In this document: positions 1-12,241 of the stretch, piece after piece
Position numbering within the stretch: the stretch's first letter is position 1
How the letters are laid out: every line of letters begins with the position of its first letter
Source: Philhelius pedissequus
Lineage: Eukaryota > Arthropoda > Insecta > Diptera > Syrphidae
Assembly (NCBI GenBank): GCA_910595825.1
Contig: CAJVCO010000025.1
Coordinates: forward strand, 109,892-173,891
Direction: 5' to 3'
Length of the DNA stretch: 64,000 bases
Made by a program: the position numbers and the translations under genes
Notes under the pieces: generated by a model
What the model was told of the DNA's origin: nothing
Seen by the model: only the letters and a program-made list of their open reading frames with translations
Database searches by the model: none

Positions 1-267
1 TTAAAAATTATATATTCGTGATCTTGGAACTGCCACCTTTTAATCCATGTAACGAATGACACGAAAAACTAATTTTAGAAAAATTGGACATTTTTATCTT
101 TAAACGCGTTTTCCGGCTAAACTATGCGTCCTAGACCCATCAAACTTTACACTTTTTCTGTCCCTTAAAATTCGATTTGCGGCTAAACTACTTGCCCCAG
201 CGACTTAAAAATTATATATTCGTGATCTTGGAACTGCCACCTTTTAATCCATGTAACGAATGACACG

Positions 268-299
268 AAAAACTAATTTTAAAAAAATTGGACATTTTT
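268..299. other. A/T-tract block of the monomer (possible bent DNA)
   Basis: Within the reference monomer A5 (268-272), T4A7 (277-287) and T5 (295-299) lie 11-15 bp apart. The block recurs in every full-length monomer. Runs of A or T spaced near the helical repeat are known to bend DNA, and many satellites carry them. The spacing here is looser than the ideal 10-11 bp, so curvature is an inference. It is also the most length-variable part of the monomer: A6 to A11 occur, and T3A8 is a common same-length alternative to T4A7. Confidence 0.5.
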
Positions 300-305
300 A
301 TCTTT

Positions 306-315
306 AAACGCGTTT
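306..315. other. 10-bp perfect palindrome AAACGCGTTT
   Basis: The sequence equals its own reverse complement and contains the MluI recognition hexamer ACGCGT, so MluI would cut a consensus monomer once. It is conserved in nearly all copies but broken in the divergent monomers (ACGCGA). Those instead gain ACGCGT about 16 bp downstream through a T-to-C change. Short dyads are common in satellites that lack a CENP-B box; any protein-binding role here is speculative. Confidence 0.7.
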
Positions 316-407
316 TCCGGCTAAACTATGCGTCCTAGACCCATCAAACTTTACACTTTTTCTGTCCCTTAAAATTCGATTTGCGGCTAAACTACTTGCC
401 CCAGCGA
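309..407. repeat. Internal degenerate subrepeat pair, 66 bp apart
   Basis: Two segments of the monomer resemble each other: one around CGGCTAAACT at 318 and one around the same ten bases at 384. Over 30 aligned positions from 309 and 375 (spanning CGCG...CCTAG and TTCG...CCCAG) I count about 21 matches. The preceding stretches also look alike (ACATTTTTAT and ACACTTTTTCT). This suggests the 204-bp unit arose partly by internal duplication of a unit of about 66 bp. A third related segment around AAAAACTAA at 268-276 is possible but too weak to claim. Confidence 0.6.
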
Positions 408-2041
408 CTTAAAAATTATATATTCGTGATCTTGGAACTGCCACCTTTTAATCCATGTAACGAATGACACGAAAAACTAATTTTAAAAAAATTGGACATT
501 TTTATCTTTAAACGCGTTTTCCGGCTAAACTATGCGTCCTAGACCCATCAAACTTTACACTTTTTCTGTCCCTTAAAATTCGATTTGCGGCTAAACTACT
601 TGCCCCAGCGACTTAAAAATTATATATTCGTGATCTTGGAACTGCCACCTTTTAATCCATGTAACGAATGACACGAAAAACTAATTTTAAAAAAAATTGG
701 ACATTTTTATCTTTAAACGCGTTTTCCGGCTAAACTATGCGTCCTAGACCCATCAAACTTTACACTTTTTCTGTCCCTTAAAATTCGATTTGCGGCTAAA
801 CTACTTGCCCCAGCGACTTAAAAATTATATATTCGTGATCTTGGAACTGCCACCTTTTAATCCATGTAACGAATGACACGAAAAACTTATTTTAAAAAAA
901 TTGGACATTTTTATCTTTAAACGCGTTTTCCGGCTAAACTATGCGTCCTAGACCCATCAAACTTTACACTTTTTCTGTCCCTTAAAATTCGATTTGCGGC
1001 TAAACTACTTGCCCCAGCGACTTAAAAATTATATATTCGTGATCTTGGAACTGCCACCTTTTAATCCATGTAACGAATGACACGAAAAACTAATTTTAAA
1101 AAAATTGGACATTTTTATCTTTAAACGCGTTTTCCGGCTAAACTATGCGTCCTAGACCCATCAAACTTTACACTTTTTCTGTCCCTTAAAATTCGATTTG
1201 CGGCTAAACTACTTGCCCCAGCGACTTAAAAATTATATATTCGTGATCTTGGAACTGCCACCTTTTAATCCATGTAACGAATGACACGAAAAACTAATTT
1301 TAAAAAAATTGGACATTTTTATCTTTAAACGCGTTTTCTGGCTAAACTATGCGTCCTAGACCCATCAAACTTTACACTTTTTCTGTCCCTTAAAATTCGA
1401 TTTGCGGCTAAACTACTTGCCCCAGCGACTTAAAAATTATATATTCGTGATCTTGGAACTGCCACCTTTTATCCATGTAACGAATGACACGAAAAACTAA
1501 TTAAAAAAAAAATTGGACATTTTTATCTTTAAACGCGTTTTCCGGCTAAACTATGCGTCCTAGACCCATCAAACTTTACACTTTTTCTGTCCCTTAAAAT
1601 TCAATTTGCGGCTAAACTACTTGCCCCAGCGACTTAAAAATTATATATTCGTGATCTTGGAACTGCCACCTTTTAATCCATGTAACGAATGACACGAAAA
1701 ACTAATTTTAGAAAAATTGGACATTTTTATCTTTAAACGCGTTTTCCGGCTAAACTATGCGTCCTAGACCCATCAAACTTTACACTTTTTCTGTCCCTTA
1801 AAATTCGATTTGCGGCTAAACTACTTGCCCCAGCGACTTAAAAATTATATATTCGTGATCTTGGAACTGCCACCTTTTAATCCATGTAACGAATGACACG
1901 AAAAACTAATTTTAAAAAAATTGGACATTTTTATCTTTAAACGCGTTTTCCGGCTAAACTATGCGTCCTAGACCCATCAAACTTTACACTTTTTCTGTCC
2001 CTTAAAATTCGATTTGCGGCTAAACTACTTGCCCCAGCGAC

Positions 2042-2245
2042 TTAAAAATTATATATTCGTGATCTTGGAACTGCCACCTTTTAATCCATGTAACGAATGA
2101 CACAAAAAACTAATTTTAAAAAATTTGGACATTTTTATCTTTAAACGCGATTTCTGACTAAACTACGCGTCCTAGACCCATCAAACTTTACACTTTTTCT
2201 GTCCCTTAAAATTCGATTTGCGGCTAAACTACTTGCCCCAGCGAC
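2042..2245. repeat. Divergent monomer, type D2, solitary
   Basis: This monomer carries ACACAAAAAAC instead of ACACGAAAAAC, A6T3GG instead of A7TTGG, and CGATTTCTGACTAAACTACG in place of CGTTTTCCGGCTAAACTATG. The same set marks the second member of the D1-D2 pairs further on. Here it stands alone between consensus monomers. It is 22 monomers upstream of the pair at 6,527. Confidence 0.9.
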
Positions 2246-2594
2246 TTAAAAATTATATATTCGTGATCTTGGAACTGCCACCTTTTAATCCATGTAACGA
2301 ATGACACGAAAAACTAATTTTAAAAAAATTGGACATTTTTATCTTTAAACGCGTTTTCCGGCTAAACTATGCGTCCTAGACCCATCAAACTTTACACTTT
2401 TTCTGTCCCTTAAAATTCGATTTGCGGCTAAACTACTTGCCCCAGCGACTTAAAAATTATATATTCGTGATCTTGGAACTGCCACCTTTTAATCCATGTA
2501 ACGAATGACACGAAAAACTAATTTTAAAAAAATTGGACATTTTTATCTTTAAACGCGTTTTCCGGCTAAACTATGCGTCCTAGACCCATCAAAC

Positions 2595-2610
2595 TTTACA
2601 CTGTCCCTTA
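2595..2610. repeat. 6-bp deletion in a monomer
   Basis: The usual CACTTTTTCTGTCCC reads CACTGTCCC here, a loss of six bases between two CT dinucleotides. This is consistent with slippage or microhomology-mediated loss. I saw no second copy of this deletion in the window, so it looks recent or private. Confidence 0.85.
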
Positions 2611-5600
2611 AAATTCGATTTGCGGCTAAACTACTTGCCCCAGCGACTTAAAAATTATATATTCGTGATCTTGGAACTGCCACCTTTTATCCATGTAACG
2701 AATGACACGAAAAACTAATTTAAAAAAAAATTGGACATTTTTATCTTTAAACGCGTTTTCCGGCTAAACTATGCGTCCTAGACCCATCAAACTTTACACT
2801 TTTTCTGTCCCTTAAAATTCGATTTGCGGCTAAACTACTTGCCCCAGCGACTTAAAAATTATATATTCGTGATCTTGGAACTGCCACCTTTTAATCCATG
2901 TAACGAATGACACGAAAAACTAATTTTAAAAAAATTGGACATTTTTATCTTTAAACGCGTTTTCCGGCTAAACTATGCGTCCTAGACCCATCAAACTTTA
3001 CACTTTTTCTGTCCCTTAAAATTCGATTTGCGGCTAAACTACTTGCCCCAGCGACTTAAAAATTATATATTCGTGATCTTGGAACTGCCACCTTTTAATC
3101 CATGTAACGAATGACACGAAAAACTAATTTTAAAAAAATTGGACATTTTTATCTTTAAACGCGTTTTCCGGCTAAACTATGCGTCCTAGACCAATCAAAC
3201 TTTACACTTTTTCTGTCCCTTAAAATTCGATTTGCGGCTAAACTACTTGCCCCAGCGACTTAAAAATTATATATTCGTGATCTTGGAACTGCCACCTTTT
3301 AATCCATGTAACGAATGACACGAAAAACTAATTTTAAAAAAATTGGACATTTTTATCTTTAAACGCGTTTTCCGGCTAAACTATGCGTCCTAGACCCATC
3401 AAACTTTACACTTTTTCTGTCCCTTAAAATTCGATTTGCGGCTAAACTACTTGCCCCAGCGACTTAAAAATTATATATTCGTGATCTTGGAACTGCCACC
3501 TTTTAATCCATGTAACGAATGACACGAAAAACTAATTTTAAAAAAATTGGACATTTTTATCTTTAAACGCGTTTTCCGGCTAAACTATGCGTCCTAGACC
3601 CATCAAACTTTACACTTTTTCTGTCCCTTAAAATTCGATTTGCGGCTAAACTACTTGCCCCAGCGACTTAAAAATTATATATTCGTGATCTTGGAACTGC
3701 CACCTTTTAATCCATGTAACGAATGACACGAAAAACTAATTTTAAAAAAATTGGACATTTTTATCTTTAAACGCGTTTTCCGGCTAAACTATGCGTCCTA
3801 GACCCATCAAACTTTACACTTTTTCTGTCCCTTAAAATTCGATTTGCGGCTAAACTACTTGCCCCAGCGACTTAAAAATTATATATTCGTGATCTTGGAA
3901 CTGCCACCTTTTAATCCATGTAACGAATGACACGAAAAACTAATTTTAAAAAAATTGGACATTTTTATCTTTAAACGCGTTTTCCGGCTAAACTATGCGT
4001 CCTAGACCCATCAAACTTTACACTTTTTCTGTCCCTTAAAATTCGATTTGCGGCTAAACTACTTGCCCCAGCGACTTAAAAATTATATATTCGTGATCTT
4101 GGAACTGCCACCTTTTAATCCATGTAACGAATGACACGAAAAACTAATTTTAAAAAAATTGGACATTTTTATCTTTAAACGCGTTTTCCGGCTAAACTAT
4201 GCGTCCTAGACCCATCAAACTTTACACTTTTTCTGTCCCTTAAAATTCGATTTGCGGCTAAACTACTTGCCCCAGCGACTTAAAAATTATATATTCGTGA
4301 TCTTGGAACTGCCACCTTTTAATCCATGTAACGAATGACACGAAAAACTAATTTTAAAAAAATTGGACATTTTTATCTTTAAACGCGTTTTCCGGCTAAA
4401 CTATGCGTCCTAGACCCATCAAACTTTACACTTTTTCTGTCCCTTAAAATTCGATTTGCGGCTAAACTACTTGCCCCAGCGACTTAAAAATTATATATTC
4501 GTGATCTTGGAACTGCCACCTTTTAATCCATGTAACGAATGACACGAAAAACTAATTTTAAAAAAATTGGACATTTTTATCTTTAAACGCGTTTTCCGGC
4601 TAAACTATGCGTCCTAGACCCATCAAACTTTACACTTTTTCTGTCCCTTAAAATTCGATTTGCGGCTAAACTACTTGCCCCAGCGACTTAAAAATTATAT
4701 ATTCGTGATCTTGGAACTGCCACCTTTTAATCCATGTAACGAATGACACGAAAAACTAATTTTAAAAAAATTGGACATTTTTATCTTTAAACGCGTTTTC
4801 CGGCTAAACTATGCGTCCTAGACCCATCAAACTTTACACTTTTTCTGTCCCTTAAAATTCGATTTGCGGCTAAACTACTTGCCCCAGCGACTTAAAAATT
4901 ATATATTCGTGATCTTGGAACTGCCACCTTTTAATCCATGTAACGAATGACACGAAAAACTAATTTTAAAAAAAATTGGACATTTTTATCTTTAAACGCG
5001 TTTTCCGGCTAAACTATGCGTCCTAGACCCATCAAACTTTACACTTTTTCTGTCCCTTAAAATTCGATTTGCGGCTAAACTACTTGCCCCAGCGACTTAA
5101 AAATTATATATTCGTGATCTTGGAACTGCCACCTTTTAATCCATGTAACGAATGACACGAAAAACTAATTTTAAAAAAATTGGACATTTTTATCTTTAAA
5201 CGCGTTTTCCGGCTAAACTATGCGTCCTAGACCCATCAAACTTTACACTTTTTCTGTCCCTTAAAATTCGATTTGCGGCTAAACTACTTGCCCCAGCGAC
5301 TTAAAAATTATATATTCGTGATCTTGGAACTGCCACCTTTTAATCCATGTAACGAATGACACGAAAAACTAATTTAAAAAAAATTGGACATTTTTATCTT
5401 TAAACGCGTTTTCCGGCTAAACTATGCGTCCTAGACCCATCAAACTTTACACTTTTTCTGTCCCTTAAAATTCGATTTGCGGCTAAACTACTTGCCCCAG
5501 CGACTTAAAAATTATATATTCGTGATCTTGGAACTGCCACCTTTTAATCCATGTAACGAATGACACGAAAAACTAATTTTAAAAAAATTGGACATTTTTA

Positions 5601-6526
5601 TCTTTAAACCCGTTTTCCGGCTAAACTATGCCTCCTAGACCCATCAAACTTTACACTTTTTCTGTCCCTTAAAATTCGATTTGCGGCTAAACTACTTGCC
5701 CCAGCGACTTAAAAATTATATATTCGTGATCTTGGAACTGCCACCTTTTAATCCATGTAACGAATGACACGAAAAACTAATTTTAAAAAAATTGGACATT
5801 TTTATCTTTAAACGCGTTTTCCGGCTAAACTATGCGTCCTAGACCCATCAAACTTTACACTTTTTCTGTCCCTTAAAATTCGATTTGCGGCTAAACTACT
5901 TGCCCCAGCGACTTAAAAATTATATATTCGTGATCTTGGAACTGCCACCTTTTAATGCATGTAACGAATGACACGAAAAACTAATTTTAAAAAAATTGGA
6001 CATTTTTATCTTTAAAACGCGTTTTCCGGCTAAACTATGCGTCCTAGACCCATCAAACTTTACACTTTTTCTGTCCCTTAACATTCGATTTGCGGCTAAA
6101 CTACTTGCCCCAGCGACTTAAAAATTATATATTCGTGATCTTGGAACTGCCACCTTTTAATCCATGTAACGAATGACACGAAAAACTAATTTTAAAAAAA
6201 ATTGGACATTTTTATCTTTAAACGCGTTTTCCGGCTAAACTATGCGTCCTAGACCCATCAAACTTTACACTTTTTCTGTCCCTTAAAATTCGATTTGCGG
6301 CTAAACTACTTGCCCCAGCGACTTAAAAATTATATATTCGTGATCTTGGAACTGCCACCTTTTAATCCATGTAACGAATGACACGAAAAACTAATTTTAA
6401 AAAAATTGGACATTTTTATCTTTAAACGCGTTTTCCGGCTAAACTATGCGTCCTAGACCCATCAAACTTTACACTTTTTCTGTCCCTTAAAATTCGATTT
6501 GCGGCTAAACTACTTGCCCCAGCGAC

Positions 6527-6934
6527 TTAAAAATTATATATTCGTGATCTTGGAACTGCCACCTTTTAATCCATGTAACGAATGACACGAAAAACTATTT
6601 TTAAAAAAATTGGACATTTTTATCTTTAAACGCGATTTCTGACTAAACTACGCGTCCTAGACCCATCAAACTTTACACTTTGTCTGTCCCTTAAAATTCG
6701 ATTTGCGGCTAAACTACTTGCCCCAGCGACTTAAAAATTATATATTCGTGATCTTGGAACTGCCACCTTTTAATCCATGTAACGAATGACACAAAAAACT
6801 AATTTTAAAAAATTTGGACATTTTTATCTTTAAACGCGATTTCTGACTAAACTACGCGTCCTAGACCCATCAAACTTTACACTTTTTCTGTCCCTTAAAA
6901 TTCGATTTGCGGCTAAACTACTTGCCCCAGCGAC
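6527..6934. repeat. Divergent monomer pair D1-D2, partly consensus-like
   Basis: Both monomers carry CGATTTCTGACTAAACTACG (marker G at 6,634 and 6,838, exactly 204 apart). The first also has CACTTTGTCTG and a T at 6,598; that T is shared with the pair at 32,330. The second has ACACAAAAAAC. The mid-pair markers seen at 12.3, 17.9 and 32.4 kb (GCCCTAGCG, GGAAGTGCC, TTTCAATCC) are absent here and replaced by consensus bases. This makes the pair a mosaic, as expected from gene conversion or exchange with consensus monomers. Confidence 0.9.
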
Positions 6935-9721
6935 TTAAAAATTATATATTCGTGATCTTGGAACTGCCACCTTTTAATCCATGTAACGAATGACACGAAA
7001 AACTAATTTTAAAAAAATTGGACATTTTTATCTTTAAACGCGTTTTCCGGCTAAACTATGCGTCCTAGACCCATCAAACTTTACACTTTTTCTGTCCCTT
7101 AAAATTCGATTTGCGGCTAAACTACTTGCCCCAGCGACTTAAAAATTATATATTCGTGATCTTGGAACTGCCACCTTTTAATCCATGTAACGAATGACAC
7201 GAAAAACTAATTTTAGAAAAATTGGACATTTTTATCTTTAAACGCGTTTTCCGGCTAAACTATGCGTCCTAGACCCATCAAACTTTACACTTTTTCTGTC
7301 CCTTAAAATTCGATTTGTGGCTAAACTACTTGCCCCAGCGACTTAAAAATTATATATTCGTGATCTTGGAACTGCCACCTTTTAATCCATGTAACGAATG
7401 ACACGAAAAACTAATTTTAAAAAAATTGGACATTTTTATCTTTAAACGCGTTTTCCGGCTAAACTATGCGTCCTAGACCCATCAAACTTTACACTTTTTC
7501 TGTCCCTTAAAATTCGATTTGCGGCTAAACTACTTGCCCCAGCGACTTAAAAATTATATATTCGTGATCTTGGAACTGCCACCTTTTAATCCATGTAACG
7601 AATGACACGAAAAACTAATTTTAAAAAAATTGGACATTTTTATCTTTAAACGCGTTTTCCGGCTAAACTATGCGTCCTAGACCCATCAAACTTTACACTT
7701 TTTCTGTCCCTTAAAATTCGATTTGCGGCTAAACTACTTGCCCCAGCGACTTAAAAATTATATATTCGTGATCTTGGAACTGCCACCTTTTAATCCATGT
7801 AACGAATGACACGAAAAACTAATTTTAAAAAAAATTGGACATTTTTATCTTTAAACGCGTTTTCCGGCTAAACTATGCGTCCTAGACCCATCAAACTTTA
7901 CACTTTTTCTGTCCCTTAAAATTCGATTTGCGGCTAAACTACTTGCCCCAGCGACTTAAAAATTATATATTCGTGATCTTGGAACTGCCACCTTTTAATC
8001 CATGTAACGAATGACACGAAAAACTAATTTTAAAAAAATTTGACATTTTTATCTTTAAACGCGTTTTCCGGCTAAACTATGCGTCCTAGACCCATCAAAC
8101 TTTACACTTTTTCTGTCCCTTAAAATTCGATTTGCGGCTAAACTACTTGCCCCAGCGACTTAAAAATTATATATTCGTGATCTTGGAACTGCCACCTTTT
8201 AATCCATGTAACGAATGACACGAAAAACTAATTTTAAAAAAATTGGACATTTTTATCTTTAAACGCGTTTTCCGGCTAAACTATGCGTCCTAGACCCATC
8301 AAACTTTACACTTTTTCTGTCCCTTAAAATTCGATTTGCGGCTAAACTACTTGCCCCAGCGACTTAAAAATTATATATTCGTGATCTTGGAACTGCCACC
8401 TTTTAATCCATGTAACGAATGACACGAAAAACTAATTTTAAAAAAATTGGACATTTTTATCTTTAAACGCGTTTTCTGGCTAAACTATGCGTCCTAGACC
8501 CATCAAACTTTACACTTTTTCTGTCCCTTAAAATTCGATTTGCGGCTAAACTACTTGCCCCAGCGACTTAAAAATTATATATTCGTGATCTTGGAACTGC
8601 CACCTTTTAATCCATGTAACGAATGACACGAAAAACTAATTTTAAAAAAAATTGGACATTTTTATCTTTAAACGCGTTTTCCGGCTAAACTATGCGTCCT
8701 AGACCCATCAAACTTTACACTTTTTCTGTCCCTTAAAATTCGATTTGCGGCTAAACTACTTGCCCCAGCGACTTAAAAATTATATATTCGTGATCTTGGA
8801 ACTGCCACCTTTTAATCCATGTAACGAATGACACGAAAAACTAATTTTAAAAAAATTGGACATTTTTATCTTTAAACGCGTTTTCCGGCTAAACTATGCG
8901 TCCTAGACCCATCAAACTTTACACTTTTTCTGTCCCTTAAAATTCGATTTGCGGCTAAACTACTTGCCCCAGCGACTTAAAAATTATATATTCGTGATCT
9001 TGGAACTGCCACCTTTTAATCCATGTAACGAATGACACGAAAAACTAATTTAAAAAAAATTGGACATTTTTATCTTTAAACGCGTTTTCCGGCTAAACTA
9101 TGCGTCCTAGACCCATCAAACTTTACACTTTTTCTGTCCCTTAAAATTCGATTTGCGGCTAAACTACTTGCCCCAGCGACTTAAAAATTATATATTCGTG
9201 ATCTTGGAACTGCCACCTTTTAATCCATGTAACGAATGACACGAAAAACTAATTTTAAAAAAATTGGACATTTTTATCTTTAAACGCGTTTTCCGGCTTA
9301 ACTATGCGTCCTAGACCAATCAAACTTTACACTTTTTCTGTCCCTTAAAATTCGATTTGCGGCTAAACTACTTGCCCCAGCGACTTAAAAATTATATATT
9401 CGTGATCTTGGAACTGCCACCTTTTAATCCATGTAACGAATGACACGAAAAACTAATTTTAAAAAAATTGGACATTTTTATCTTTAAACGCGTTTTCCGG
9501 CTAAACTATGCGTCCTAGACCCATCAAACTTTACACTTTTTCTGTCCCTTAAAATTCGATTTGCGGCTAAACTACTTGCCCCAGCGACTTAAAAATTATA
9601 TATTCGTGATCTTGGAACTGCCACCTTTTAATCCATGTAACGAATGACACGAAAAACTAATTTTAAAAAAATTGGACATTTTTATCTTTAAACGCGTTTT
9701 CCGGCTAAACTATGCGTCCTA

Positions 9722-10742
9722 AACCCATCAAACTTTACACTTTTTCTGTCCCTTAAAATTCGATTTGCGGCTAAACTACTTGCCCCAGCGACTTAAAAAT
9801 TATATATTCGTGATCTTGGAACTGCCACCTTTTAATCCATGTAACGAATGACACGAAAAACTAATTTTAAAAAAATTGGACATTTTTATCTTTAAACGCG
9901 TTTTCCGGCTAAACTATGCGTCCTAGACCCATCAAACTTTACACTTTTTCTGTCCCTTAAAATTCGATTTGCGGCTAAACTACTTGCCCCAGCGACTTAA
10001 AAATTATATATTCGTGATCTTGGAACTGCCACCTTTTAATCCATGTAACGAATGACACGAAAAACTAATTTTAAAAAAATTGGACATTTTTATCTTTAAA
10101 CGCGTTTTCCGGCTAAACTATGCGTCCTAGACCCATCAAACTTTACACTTTTTCTGTCCCTTAAAATTCGATTTGCGGCTAAACTACTTGCCCCAGCGAC
10201 TTAAAAATTATATATTCGTGATCTTGGAACTGCCACCTTTTAATCCATGTAACGAATGACACGAAAAACTAATTTTAAAAAAATTGGACATTTTTATCTT
10301 TAAACGCGTTTTCCGGCTAAACTATGCGTCCTAGACCCATCAAACTTTACACTTTTTCTGTCCCTTAAAATTCGATTTGCGGCTAAACTACTTGCCCCAG
10401 CGACTTAAAAATTATATATTCGTGATCTTGGAACTGCCACCTTTTAATCCATGTAACGAATGACACGAAAAACTAATTTTAAAAAAATTGGACATTTTTA
10501 TCTTTAAACGCGTTTTCCGGCTAAACTATGCGTCCTAGACCCATCAAACTTTACACTTTTTCTGTCCCTTAAAATTCGATTTGCGGCTAAACTACTTGCC
10601 CCAGCGACTTAAAAATTATATATTCGTGATCTTGGAACTGCCACCTTTTAATCCATGTAACGAATGACACGAAAAACTAATTTTAAAAAAATTGGACATT
10701 TTTATCTTTAAACGCGTTTTCCGGCTAAACTATGCGTCCTAA
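9722..10742. repeat. 5-monomer repeat interval marked by AAACCC variant
   Basis: A G-to-A change turning CCTAGACCC into CCTAAACCC occurs at 9,722 and again at 10,742, exactly 1,020 bp (5 monomers) apart. I saw it nowhere else. Together with other 1,020-bp spacings in the window, this suggests a recurrent 5-monomer exchange unit. A single marker cannot exclude independent mutation. Confidence 0.55.
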
Positions 10743-12241
10743 ACCCATCAAACTTTACACTTTTTCTGTCCCTTAAAATTCGATTTGCGGCTAAACTACT
10801 TGCCCCAGCGACTTAAAAATTATATATTCGTGATCTTGGAACTGCCACCTTTTAATCGATTGTAACGAATGACACGAAAAACTAATTTTAAAAAAATTGG
10901 ACATTTTTATCTTTAAACGCGTTTTCCGGCTAAACTATGCGTCCTAGACCCATCAAACTTTACACTTTTTCTGTCCCTTAAAATTCGATTTGCGGCTAAA
11001 CTACTTGCCCCAGCGACTTAAAAATTATATATTCGTGATCTTGGAACTGCCACCTTTTAATCCATGTAACGAATGACACGAAAAACTAATTTTAAAAAAA
11101 TTGGACATTTTTATCTTTAAACGCGTTTTCCGGCTAAACTATGCGTCCTAGACCCATCAAACTTTACACTTTTTCTGTCCCTTAAAATTCGATTTGCGGC
11201 TAAACTACTTGCCCCAGCGACTTAAAAATTATATATTCGTGATCTTGGAACTGCCACCTTTTAATCCATGTAACGAATGACACGAAAAACTAATTTTAAA
11301 AAAATTGGACATTTTTATCTTTAAACGCGTTTTCCGGCTAAACTATGCGTCCTAGACCCATCAAACTTTACACTTTTTCTGTCCCTTAAAATTCGATTTG
11401 CGGCTAAACTACTTGACCCAGCGACTTAAAAATTATATATTCGTGATCTTGGAACTGCCACCTTTTAATCCATGTAACGAATGACACGAAAAACTAATTT
11501 TAAAAAAATTGGACATTTTTATCTTTAAACGCGTTTTCCGGCTAAACTATGCGTCCTAGACCCATCAAACTTTACACTTTTTCTGTCCCTTAAAATTCGA
11601 TTTGCGGCTAAACTACTTGCCCCAGCGACTTAAAAACTATATATTCGTGATCTTGGAACTGCCACCTTTTAATCCATGTAACGAATGACACGAAAAACTA
11701 ATTTTAAAAAAATTGGACATTTTTATCTTTAAACGCGTTTTCCGGCTAAACTATGCGTCCTAGACCCATCAAACTTTACACTTTTTCTGTCCCTTAAAAT
11801 TCGATTTGCGGCTAAACTACTTGCCCCAGCGACTTAAAAATTATATATTCGTGATCTTGGAACTGCCACCTTTTAATCCATGTAACGAATGACACGAAAA
11901 ACTAATTTTAAAAAAATTGGACATTTTTATCTTTAAACGTGTTTTCCGGCTAAACTATGCGTCCTAGACCCATCAAACTTTACACTTTTTCTGTCCCTTA
12001 AAATTCGATTTGCGGCTAAACTACTTGCCCCAGCGACTTAAAAATTATATATTCGTGATCTTGGAACTGCCACCTTTTAATCCATGTAACGAATGACACG
12101 AAAAACTAATTTTAAAAAAATTGGACATTTTTATCTTTAAACGCGTTTTCCGGCTAAACTATGCGTCCTAGACCCATCAAACTTTACACTTTTTCTGTCC
12201 CTTAAAATTCGATTTGCGGCTAAACTACTTGCCCCAGCGAC

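Larger units (their letters stand above)
205..408. repeat. Representative consensus monomer
   Basis: This copy matches the majority base throughout and serves as the reference unit. Composition by count: A 64, T 68, C 46, G 26 (35.3% G+C), with 10 CpG dinucleotides. Its parts in order are: an AT-rich start (205-218); a mixed segment (219-267) with the direct pair ACGAA...ACGAA; an A/T-tract block (268-299: A5, T4A7, T5); a 10-bp palindrome AAACGCGTTT (306-315); and two related segments, each containing CGGCTAAACT (318 and 384). Phase is arbitrary because the array has no visible end. Confidence 0.97.

Noticed and set aside
205..220. TATATA near the monomer start as a promoter
   Set aside because: Such a string is expected in an AT-rich unit, and no initiator, downstream gene or other promoter element supports it. 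Satellite transcription cannot be judged from sequence alone.
205..408. CENP-B box in the monomer
   Set aside because: TTCG and CGAA half-motifs occur (TATTCGTGAT, ATTCGATTTG, AACGAATG), but none has the remaining conserved A and CGGG at the required spacing on either strand.
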